Program-made: the position numbers and the translations under genes
In this document: one piece after another, positions 1 through 5,074 of the stretch
Numbering within the stretch: position 1 is the stretch's first letter
Layout: each line of letters begins with the position of its first letter
The notes under the pieces: model-generated
The model's database searches: none
What the model saw: only the letters and a program-made list of their open reading frames with translations
What the model was told of the DNA's origin: nothing
DNA from: an uncultured Collinsella sp.
Lineage (GTDB): Bacteria > Actinomycetota > Coriobacteriia > Coriobacteriales > Coriobacteriaceae
Direction: 5' to 3'
NCBI GenBank assembly: GCA_900548565.1
Contig: URKV01000097.1
Coordinates: 1 to 6,694 of the forward strand
Length of the DNA: 6,694 nucleotides

Positions 1-49
1 ATCTACACGCGTAAGATCGTCGGCAGCGTCAGATGTGTATAAGAGACAG
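1..49 (+). other. Illumina Nextera i5-side adapter (non-genomic)
   Basis: This is synthetic library sequence. Bases 1-8 (atctacac) match the end of the P5 primer, 9-16 (gcgtaaga) are an 8-base i5 index, 17-30 (tcgtcggcagcgtc) are the Nextera read-1 adapter, and 31-49 are the 19-bp Tn5 mosaic end AGATGTGTATAAGAGACAG. The index reads as Nextera S517 from memory. Genomic sequence starts at 50. In the fruA frame the mosaic end is open and reads MYKRQ, so automatic gene callers will add these false residues to the truncated protein. Confidence 0.98.
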
Positions 50-1255
50 AGCCTTAATGGCCTGAAGGCAATCTTCCTGTATCCGCTTTGCTCTACCGCC
101 ATCGTCGGCCTGGTCATGCTCGGTATTTCCGGCCCCATGGCTGCCATTAACCAGGGCATGATGGATTTCCTGCAGAGCCTCGGTAACTCCGGTCCGGTGA
201 TCCTTGGCCTGGCCATCGGCTGCATGTGCGCCTTTGATATGGGCGGCCCGGTCAACAAGGCTGCTTACGCTACTGGCACCTTCCTGCTCGGTACCGCTCT
301 CGAAGCTGGCGTCGGCACCGAGACCTACAACTTCGGCACCAACTTCATGGCTGCCGTCTCCGCCGCTTGCATCGTTCCGCCGCTGATCACCACCTTCGCC
401 GTCGTTGTCGGCAAGAAGTACTTCAGCCAGGAGGATCATGACGCCGGTATCGTCAACCTCATCCTTGGTTGCACCCACATCACCGAGGGCGCCATTCCGT
501 TCATGACCAAGAACATCTGGCCCGTCATGCCCATCATGATGCTCGGTTCTTCCATCGCTTCCATCTTGACCATCTTCTTCAACGTTCACGATCCGGCGCC
601 TCACGGCGGCTTCCTGGTCCTGCCCGTTGTCGAGAACGGCCCGCAGTGGGTCCTCGCGATCCTCATCGGCGCTGTGGTCGGTGGCATCCTGTTCGTGGCC
701 TTTAAGAAGTACGACTTTGAGAAGAACCAGAAGGCCGCTCCTGCAACCAAGCCGGTTGAGGCCCCCAAGGCCGCTGCCGTCGAGGCCCCCAAGGCCGAGG
801 CTGCTGACTTCGTGAAGGTCGAGAACGTCTTTGTCGCCGAGGACTTCGCTTCTCGTGACGAGGCTCTGAGCTTTGTCTCCAAACAGGCCGTTAAGGCCGG
901 TATCGCCGGCGATGCCGACGCCGTGATGAACGCCTTCCTGGCCCGCGAGGCCGAGGGCACCACGGGCATGATGGAGGGCTTCGCCATTCCGCATGCCAAG
1001 TCCGACGCCATCACCGAGGCCGCTGTCATCGTCGTCAAGGACGACTCTGGCGTGACCGGTTGGGACACCATGGACGGCGCTCCCGTCAACGTTGCCATCG
1101 CCCTGCTCATCCCGGGCGCTCAGGCTGGAACCACGCACCTCAAGATCCTGTCCAAGGTCGCCGAGGCGCTTATGGACGAGGACTTCCGTGCCACCGTCAA
1201 GGGTTCCACCGACGCCGCCGAGATCGCCAAGACGATCAACGCCCGCCTGGTTTAA
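50..1255 (+). CDS. fruA: PTS fructose permease, EIIC-EIIA part (5'-truncated)
   Basis: This is the C-terminal 401 residues of a fructose-family EII that imports fructose and phosphorylates it to fructose-1-phosphate. Numbering starts at codon 50-52. Residues 1 to about 222 are the EIIC membrane domain: hydrophobic stretches lie near 8-27, 49-61, 100-123, 155-180 and 199-219, and the family motif ITEGAIPF has Glu146. An Ala/Pro/Lys linker (about 228-253) joins it to a cytoplasmic EIIA domain (about 255-401). The motif GFAIPHAK places the phospho-accepting histidine at His315, and a second conserved histidine, His363, lies in THLKIL. The start and any EIIB domain lie beyond the contig edge; no EIIB cysteine loop is visible. 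The IIC-then-IIA order differs from the classic E. coli FruA layout, where no EIIA follows EIIC. It ends at TAA and is followed by an intrinsic terminator. It probably receives phosphate from the HPr encoded downstream. The family is certain; the fructose substrate is likely from family motifs and the fruK neighbours. Confidence 0.93.
   Translation, partial: SLNGLKAIFLYPLCSTAIVGLVMLGISGPMAAINQGMMDFLQSLGNSGPVILGLAIGCMCAFDMGGPVNKAAYATGTFLLGTALEAGVGTETYNFGTNFMAAVSAACIVPPLITTFAVVVGKKYFSQEDHDAGIVNLILGCTHITEGAIPFMTKNIWPVMPIMMLGSSIASILTIFFNVHDPAPHGGFLVLPVVENGPQWVLAILIGAVVGGILFVAFKKYDFEKNQKAAPATKPVEAPKAAAVEAPKAEAADFVKVENVFVAEDFASRDEALSFVSKQAVKAGIAGDADAVMNAFLAREAEGTTGMMEGFAIPHAKSDAITEAAVIVVKDDSGVTGWDTMDGAPVNVAIALLIPGAQAGTTHLKILSKVAEALMDEDFRATVKGSTDAAEIAKTINARLV
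758..797 (+). repeat. Direct repeat in the fruA interdomain linker
   Basis: A 16-bp unit (gaggcccccaaggccg) occurs at 758-773 and again at 782-797, offset by 24 bp. It encodes two copies of an 8-residue unit, VEAPKAAA then VEAPKAEA, in the flexible linker between EIIC and EIIA. The in-frame spacing suggests linker growth by slippage or duplication. Low-complexity Ala/Pro/Lys linkers are common between PTS domains. Confidence 0.8.
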
Positions 1256-1290
1256 TCCAGCAGCTAGCGAATAATATCGCCCCTTGCAAC

Positions 1291-1327
1291 AAAGGCGGAG
1301 ACCCTCTCCAGGGCCTCCGCCTTTTTT
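1291..1327 (+). terminator. Intrinsic terminator of fruA
   Basis: AAAGGCGGAG (1291-1300) pairs with CTCCGCCTTT (1314-1323), with a further CCC/GGG pairing inside, and a run of six T ends at 1327. It starts 35 bp after the fruA stop codon. It should end the fruA transcript and separate it from the ptsH operon. Confidence 0.9.
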
Positions 1328-1337
1328 CATCCCCAAA

Positions 1338-1408
1338 TAAGTTGCGGTGAAATAGGGACTGTGCAAACGATTCAACCCCAAATTCAGTCCCTATTTCACC
1401 GCAACTTA
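1338..1408. repeat. Perfect 24-bp inverted repeat, 23-nt loop
   Basis: The left arm, 1338-1361, begins taagttgcggtg. It is exactly complementary over all 24 bases to the right arm, 1385-1408, which ends caccgcaactta. The loop is 1362-1384. There is no T-run after the right arm, so it is not a typical terminator, and one already lies 11 bp upstream. The length and perfection of the arms suggest a dispersed intergenic repeat of REP, REPIN or MITE type, or a strong RNA hairpin. No copy of either arm was noticed elsewhere in this window. Confidence 0.85.
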
Positions 1409-1512
1409 CAAAAGGGTATAGATAGGCCCCATCAACTAGTTCAACCAGGCGAACAAAAATCAGCCAGAATTCCGTTTGCACGATATTGCTCTGGACCGAC
1501 TGAGTTTCCGCA

Positions 1513-1641
1513 GCTCGCCCGCCCGGCGGGGCGGTTAAGTTTGTCGCGAGTTCCGCACGCAAAGGAAAGCACTTAATGTGCTTTCCGTCTTGCGCAGGAC
1601 TGTAGAGCAGCAAACTTAACCGCCCCGCCGGGCGGGCGAGC
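1513..1641. repeat. MITE-like element: perfect 31-bp inverted repeat with nested hairpin
   Basis: The left arm 1513-1543 (starting gctcgcccgcccgg, ending ggttaagtttg) is perfectly complementary to the right arm 1611-1641. The 67-bp centre contains a second hairpin: ggaaagcac (1564-1572) pairs with gtgctttcc (1578-1586) around ttaat, with a short outer pairing of cgcaa (1558-1562) and ttgcg (1590-1594). The 129-bp unit, with long terminal inverted repeats and no coding capacity, resembles a miniature inverted-repeat element. No clear target-site duplication is visible; the flanks share only gca (1510-1512 and 1644-1646). It could instead be a structured RNA. Mobility is inference. Confidence 0.72.
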
Positions 1642-1656
1642 GTGCAGGAACGACAT

Positions 1657-1684
1657 CTGTCCAATAATTCGTCTGAAACATAAT
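1657..1684 (+). promoter_or_regulatory. Candidate ptsH promoter (weak)
   Basis: CATAAT at 1679-1684 matches the sigma-70 -10 consensus at five of six positions. The only hexamer at a usable distance is CTGTCC (1657-1662, 16-nt spacer), a poor -35. Other AT-rich -10 candidates lie at 1706-1711 (TAATAT) and 1709-1714 (TATAAA), also without a good -35. A promoter is expected between the upstream terminator and ptsH, but its position is not settled by the sequence. Confidence 0.25.
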
Positions 1685-1778
1685 GAAAAACCGTTTGATG
1701 TGAGTTAATATAAACAACGTCGTGAATCTGACTCCTGCCACATGCATGACAGGGGTTAAACACAAAAAGGAGTCAACT

Positions 1779-2042
1779 ATGGTTTCTGAGAAGGCTACCC
1801 TCGTTAATCCTCAGGGTCTGCACATGCGTCCGGCTGGTCTGTTCGCCTCCACCATGGGCAAGTATGCCTGTGACGTGACGGTCGTTACCCCCGAGAAGGA
1901 GGTCAACGGCAAGTCCCCGATGGCTCTCATGGCTGCTGGTATCCCCTGCGGCACCGAGGTCGAGGTCAAGTGCGACGGCGCTGACGAGGCCGAGGCTCTG
2001 GCTGCTGCCATCGAGCTCATCAAGAGCGGTCTTGGCGAGTAG
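1779..2042 (+). CDS. ptsH: HPr, phosphocarrier protein of the PTS
   Basis: An 87-residue protein, the usual HPr length. HPr is the small cytoplasmic carrier that takes phosphate from enzyme I and gives it to the EIIA domains. The active-site motif NPQGLHMRPA puts the phosphorylated histidine at His15 and its partner at Arg17. The second conserved region, VNGKSPMALM, has Ser46, the position phosphorylated by HPr kinase in Firmicutes, but followed by Pro47 instead of the common Ile. ATG 1779 is chosen because AAGGAG (1767-1772) lies 6 nt upstream and because the protein then begins like other HPr proteins; a longer frame opening at 1722 has no such support. It is the first gene of the ptsH-ptsI-fruK cluster and is followed by a hairpin that may limit read-through into ptsI. 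Confidence 0.97.
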   Translation: MVSEKATLVNPQGLHMRPAGLFASTMGKYACDVTVVTPEKEVNGKSPMALMAAGIPCGTEVEVKCDGADEAEALAAAIELIKSGLGE

Positions 2043-2084
2043 AACTCAAACGGGTCGCATGTTGAACAACTAAGTTCATATTTG

Positions 2085-2123
2085 GGGGCGCAGTGACCTG
2101 TTGTAAGGTAGCTGCGCTCTTTT
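2085..2123 (+). terminator. Terminator or attenuator between ptsH and ptsI
   Basis: GCGCAG (2088-2093) pairs with CTGCGC (2112-2117). The stem extends outward with G-U and G-C pairs to 2085/2120 and inward through ACCT/AGGT (2096-2099 with 2106-2109) after one mismatch, around a 6-nt loop. It is followed by a short T tract (2120-2123). The short tract suggests partial termination. Lying between HPr and enzyme I, it could make HPr more abundant than enzyme I; that role is inference. Confidence 0.55.
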
Positions 2124-2150
2124 GTCATGGATATGGCAAAACGCTTTATC
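2122..2150 (+). promoter_or_regulatory. Candidate internal promoter for ptsI (weak)
   Basis: TTGTCA (2122-2127) matches the -35 consensus at five of six positions. A 17-nt spacer leads to TTTATC (2145-2150), which matches the -10 consensus at only three of six. It overlaps the end of the preceding hairpin and lies 20 bp before the ptsI start. If active it would uncouple ptsI from ptsH. Confidence 0.25.
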
Positions 2151-2169
2151 ACATGACACGGAGAGAGGA

Positions 2170-3879
2170 ATGGGAATGTATCAGGGAGTCAACGCTTCCG
2201 AGGGCATCGGTATCGGCACCGTCATGGTTGCCGTCGATCCCGACTTGACGTTTGAGCCGCACGAGGTTGCTGATTCGGCAGCAGAGAAGGAGCGCTATCA
2301 GTCCGCTCTTTCGGTCTTCTGCGAGAAGACCCAGGCTCAGGCCGACCACATGAAGGAGACGGTGGGCGAGGCCGAGGCCGAGATCATGAGCGGACACATT
2401 GTCCTGGCTCAGGACCCGGGCATGACCGACGCCATCAACGCCGCCATTGACGGCGGTACCTGCGCCGAGCAGGCGCTCATGGACACCTCGACCATGTTCG
2501 AGAACATGTTCCTGTCTATGGACGACGAGATGTTCCGTCTGCGCGCGGCCGACATCGCCGACATCCGCACCGGTATTCTGGCCGAGCTGCTGGGCAAGGA
2601 GGTCGTCGACCTCTCCGTCCTGCCCGAGAACACTGTCGTTGTCGTGCACGACCTCACGCCGTCCATGACCGCCACGATCGATAAGGCCCACGTTGCCGGT
2701 ATCGTCACCGAGACCGGTGGCCGCACGTCGCACTCCGCGATTATTGCGCGCGCCCTTGAGATCCCGGCTGTCCTTTCGGTTTCCAACAGCTGCACCGCGC
2801 TGCGCAACGGTATGACCGTTGTCGTCGACGGTGGCAAGGGTATCGTTGAGGCCGATCCCGACGAGGAGACGCTCGCTGCCTACACCGCCAAGGCCGAGGC
2901 CTTCGCTGCCGAGAAGGCAGCCCTCGAGGCCTTCCGTGGCAAGCCGTCCGTGACTGCCGATGGCATCAAGAAGATCATCGCCTGCAACATCGGTAACCCC
3001 GATGACGTGCCCAACGCGCTCGATCACGACGCCGAGGCCATCGGTCTGTTCCGCTCCGAGTTCCTGTTCATGGACTCCGCTGAGCTTCCTTCCGAGGAGG
3101 AGCAGTTCAACGCCTACCGTAAGGTCGCCAGCGCGCTCAAGGGTGCTCCGGTCATCATCCGCACGCTCGATGTGGGTGGCGACAAGGAGATTCCGTATCT
3201 GCACATGGTCAAGGAAGATAACCCCTTCATGGGCTTCCGCGCCGTGCGTTACTGCCTGGCCAATCCCGACCAGTACAAGGTCCAGCTCCGCGCTCTGCTG
3301 CGCGCTAGCGCCTTCGGTGACGTCAAGATCATGATCCCGCTCGTCACCTGCGTCGAGGAGGTCTTGGCTGTCAAGGAGCTCGTCGAGCAGTGCAAGGCCG
3401 AGTTGACCGAAGAGGGTCGCAAGTTCAACGAGAACATCGAGGTCGGCATCATGGTCGAGACGCCCGCCGCTTCGCTGCTCGCAGACCGTCTGGCCGAGGT
3501 CGCCGACTTCTTCTCCATCGGCACCAACGACCTGATCGGCTACACCATGTGCGCCGACCGTGGCAACGACACCATCTCCAACCTGTACCAGGTTTACTAT
3601 CCCGCCGTGCTCCGCTCGCTCAAGAACATCATCGAGAGCGGCGTGAAGGCCGGCATCATGGTCGGTATGTGCGGCGAGGCCGCTGCCGATCCGCTGCTCG
3701 AGCCGCTGCTGATCAGCTGGGGCCTGGAGGAGTTCTCGATGAGCGCTCCGTCGATCCTGCGTGCCCGCAAGACCATCAGCCAGTGGACCAAGGCCGAGTG
3801 CGACGAGCTCGCCGAGAAGGCGCTCGCCTGCAACACCGCCGCCGAGGTCAAGGAACTGCTCGAGTCCGCAGCTCGCTAA
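2170..3879 (+). CDS. ptsI: Enzyme I, PEP-protein phosphotransferase of the PTS
   Basis: A 569-residue cytoplasmic enzyme, close to the 575 of E. coli enzyme I, that autophosphorylates from phosphoenolpyruvate and passes the phosphate to HPr. Domains in order: the N-terminal HPr-binding and swivelling phosphohistidine region (about 1-230), with GGRTSHSAIIAR giving His188 as the phosphorylated residue; then the PEP-binding TIM barrel (about 255-569). In the barrel, IGLFRSEFLFM gives Arg295, RTLDVGGDKE gives Arg331, FFSIGTNDL and DRGND are intact, and GMCGEAAADP gives the catalytic Cys501. No key residue is missing. Two starts are possible: ATG 2170 (GGAG at 2160-2163, 6-nt spacing) or ATG 2176 (AGGA at 2166-2169, 6-nt spacing), which would give MYQGVNASEG and align neatly with the E. 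coli N-terminus. I use 2170; the difference is two residues. It lies 127 bp after ptsH and 74 bp before fruK copy 1. Confidence 0.97.
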   Translation: MGMYQGVNASEGIGIGTVMVAVDPDLTFEPHEVADSAAEKERYQSALSVFCEKTQAQADHMKETVGEAEAEIMSGHIVLAQDPGMTDAINAAIDGGTCAEQALMDTSTMFENMFLSMDDEMFRLRAADIADIRTGILAELLGKEVVDLSVLPENTVVVVHDLTPSMTATIDKAHVAGIVTETGGRTSHSAIIARALEIPAVLSVSNSCTALRNGMTVVVDGGKGIVEADPDEETLAAYTAKAEAFAAEKAALEAFRGKPSVTADGIKKIIACNIGNPDDVPNALDHDAEAIGLFRSEFLFMDSAELPSEEEQFNAYRKVASALKGAPVIIRTLDVGGDKEIPYLHMVKEDNPFMGFRAVRYCLANPDQYKVQLRALLRASAFGDVKIMIPLVTCVEEVLAVKELVEQCKAELTEEGRKFNENIEVGIMVETPAASLLADRLAEVADFFSIGTNDLIGYTMCADRGNDTISNLYQVYYPAVLRSLKNIIESGVKAGIMVGMCGEAAADPLLEPLLISWGLEEFSMSAPSILRARKTISQWTKAECDELAEKALACNTAAEVKELLESAAR

Positions 3880-3896
3880 TTTGGTATCAGAGGTAA

Positions 3897-3926
3897 CCGC
3901 GTGGTTGGAATGGGCCGGCCACGCGG
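3897..3926 (+). other. GC-rich hairpin between ptsI and fruK copy 1
   Basis: CCGCGTGG (3897-3904) pairs perfectly with CCACGCGG (3919-3926). The stem extends inward by two G-U and two G-C pairs around a 6-nt loop (3909-3914). No T-run follows, so it is not a standard intrinsic terminator. It starts 18 bp after the ptsI stop and ends 27 bp before the fruK start. It may protect or process the mRNA or tune expression of the downstream gene; the function is inferred. Confidence 0.6.
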
Positions 3927-3953
3927 CCCTCACATATACAGGGGGTACTGTAA

Positions 3954-4886
3954 ATGTTCTACACGCTAACCGCTAACCCGGCTGTCGACATGACGGTTTC
4001 GAGCTCTCCGCTCGAGCCCGACGAGAACGTCCGCACCGGCTCGGCCAGCTACACGGCTAACGGCAAGGGCCTCGACGTGTCCTTCGCCTTTAAGAAGATG
4101 GGCGTCGACACCGTCGCGCTCGGCTTCTTCGCTGGCTTCACGGGTAAGTTCATCGTCGAGGAGGTCATGAACCTGGGTTGCCTCTGCCGCCCGGTCTGGA
4201 CCGACGGTATCACGCGCATTAACACCTACGTCAACGATGGCCAGCACGAGTACGGCATCCTGAACCCGGGTGCTCCTATTACGCCGCAGCACCAGGAGGA
4301 GCTCTACAACATCCTGGACACCGCGGGCGATCTCGAGTGCCTGATCGTCTCCGGCTCCGTGCCTCCCAAAGCTACGCCTGACTTCCTGGCTAAGGTCATG
4401 GAGCACGCTCAGGCTCGTGGCGCCGACGTCGTCCTGGACCTGTCCTCCGACAAGCTCAAGGAGCTCGCTCACAAGAAGCCGCTGCTCATCAAGCCGAACC
4501 ATCACGAGATGAAGGCCATCTTCGGCGTGCCGGTCGACACCGACGACGAGGTTCGCGTTGCCATGAAGATGGCTCACGACGCTGGCGTTCAGAACGTGCT
4601 GCTCACCCGTGGTAGCCGCGGCGACGCTTACTTCTCCAACGGCGAGGACATCTGGTACGCCAAGCGTGAGTTCAACATCAAGCTGGTTTCTTCTGTCTGC
4701 GCCGGCGACTGCACCCTCGCTGCGTTCCTGCACAAGTGGTACAGGGATCGCGACAACGTCGAGGAGGCCATGAAGCTCGCTATGGCCACCGGCGCCAACG
4801 TTGCCGAGTCCGTCGGCATTGGCGACTTTGGTCACGTCGACGAGTACAGCAAGCGCGTTGCCGTCCGCAAGCTCGATCGTCAGTAA
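3954..4886 (+). CDS. fruK: PfkB-family 1-phosphofructokinase-like kinase, copy 1
   Basis: A 310-residue cytoplasmic sugar-phosphate kinase of the PfkB family, predicted to convert fructose-1-phosphate and ATP to fructose-1,6-bisphosphate. Visible family features: N-terminal YTLTANPAVD; the sugar-binding signature as NGKGLDVS (36-43), with Asp41 where the family normally has Asn; KPN at 180-182 with Glu185; and the catalytic anion-hole motif as CAGD (249-252), where GAGD is usual, with Asp252 the predicted base. The Arg common after NVS in FruK proteins is Phe44 here. ATG 3954 is supported by AGGGGG at 3940-3945. It follows ptsI by 74 bp, probably in one transcript, and ends before a strong terminator. 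It is a diverged tandem paralogue of the gene at 5075, identical in length and around half identical by eye. Tagatose-6-phosphate kinase or another PfkB activity cannot be excluded. Confidence 0.85.
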   Translation: MFYTLTANPAVDMTVSSSPLEPDENVRTGSASYTANGKGLDVSFAFKKMGVDTVALGFFAGFTGKFIVEEVMNLGCLCRPVWTDGITRINTYVNDGQHEYGILNPGAPITPQHQEELYNILDTAGDLECLIVSGSVPPKATPDFLAKVMEHAQARGADVVLDLSSDKLKELAHKKPLLIKPNHHEMKAIFGVPVDTDDEVRVAMKMAHDAGVQNVLLTRGSRGDAYFSNGEDIWYAKREFNIKLVSSVCAGDCTLAAFLHKWYRDRDNVEEAMKLAMATGANVAESVGIGDFGHVDEYSKRVAVRKLDRQ

Positions 4887-4914
4887 TCGAAACGCGACAT
4901 ATTCGTGCGCATGC

Positions 4915-4945
4915 GGCGCCCCGGTTTCGGCCGGGGCGCCTTTTT
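4915..4945 (+). terminator. Intrinsic terminator after fruK copy 1
   Basis: GGCGCCCCGG (4915-4924) and CCGGGGCGCC (4931-4940) form a perfect 10-bp stem around tttcgg, directly followed by five T (4941-4945). It starts 28 bp after the stop codon. It should end the ptsH-ptsI-fruK transcript and makes the second fruK a separate unit. Confidence 0.93.
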
Positions 4946-5034
4946 GTTCCGCCACGGGGGAGAGGTGTCCCGCCGTACTTCATCGCTTCCACACCGTTCA
5001 CCGAGTTGCCCTAGCCTTTTACCGATGCGTGGAA

Positions 5035-5040
5035 TATACT
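5035..5040 (+). promoter_or_regulatory. Candidate -10 element for fruK copy 2
   Basis: TATACT matches the -10 consensus at five of six positions and lies 34 nt before the start codon, between a strong terminator and the gene. No good -35 is found at 16-18 nt; TTGCCC (5006-5011) is 23 nt away, too far for a normal spacer. Weak -35 sequences can accompany activator-dependent promoters, which would suit an inducible sugar gene, but that is inference. Confidence 0.45.
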
Positions 5041-5074
5041 TTCATTAACACGTTGCTTCGTGAAAGGAACATTC

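Larger units (their letters stand above)
1256..1778. other. 523-bp intergenic region without a gene
   Basis: This gap separates fruA from ptsH. In order it holds the fruA terminator (1291-1327), a perfect inverted repeat (1338-1408), about 100 bp of unassigned sequence (1409-1512), a second and larger inverted repeat (1513-1641) and an AT-richer ptsH leader (1642-1778). In the unassigned part I see only a 9-bp segment, cgtttgcac at 1473-1481, complementary to gtgcaaacg at 1361-1369, which straddles the arm and loop of the first repeat. Open frames crossing the gap on either strand lack a convincing ribosome-binding site and read through the repeats. Confidence 0.8.

Noticed and set aside
29..1381. 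450-codon open frame on the minus strand opposite fruA
   Set aside because: It mirrors the sense gene, as expected where GC-rich third positions leave few antisense stops. It reads low-complexity Gly/Asp/Leu sequence with no recognisable domain and ends in adapter-derived residues.
1338..1641. CRISPR array or phage attachment site in the repeat-rich gap
   Set aside because: The repeats are two different inverted pairs, not regularly spaced direct repeats, and there is no integrase, tRNA gene or cas gene nearby.
1236..1763. 175-codon minus-strand frame and 71-codon plus-strand frame (1361-1576) in the fruA-ptsH gap
   Set aside because: Both read through the inverted repeats; the 31-bp arms make both strands encode the same LARPAGRLSL peptide. 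Neither has a good ribosome-binding site or a recognisable domain, and the minus frame runs through the fruA terminator.
1722..1778. 19-residue N-terminal extension of HPr
   Set aside because: The upstream start lacks a Shine-Dalgarno site, while AAGGAG sits 6 nt before ATG 1779, and HPr proteins normally begin there.
2149..3933. 594-codon open frame on the minus strand opposite ptsI
   Set aside because: It is antisense to a clearly conserved gene with intact catalytic motifs. Its predicted protein is repetitive Gly/Asp/Val/Leu-rich sequence with no family features.
3966..4955. 329-codon open frame on the minus strand opposite fruK copy 1
   Set aside because: It has the same antisense codon-bias origin and overlaps the terminator at 4915-4945. 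No motif supports it.
5060..5074. Upstream GTG start for fruK copy 2
   Set aside because: It would place the AAAGGA ribosome-binding site inside the coding region and add five residues absent from the paralogue.
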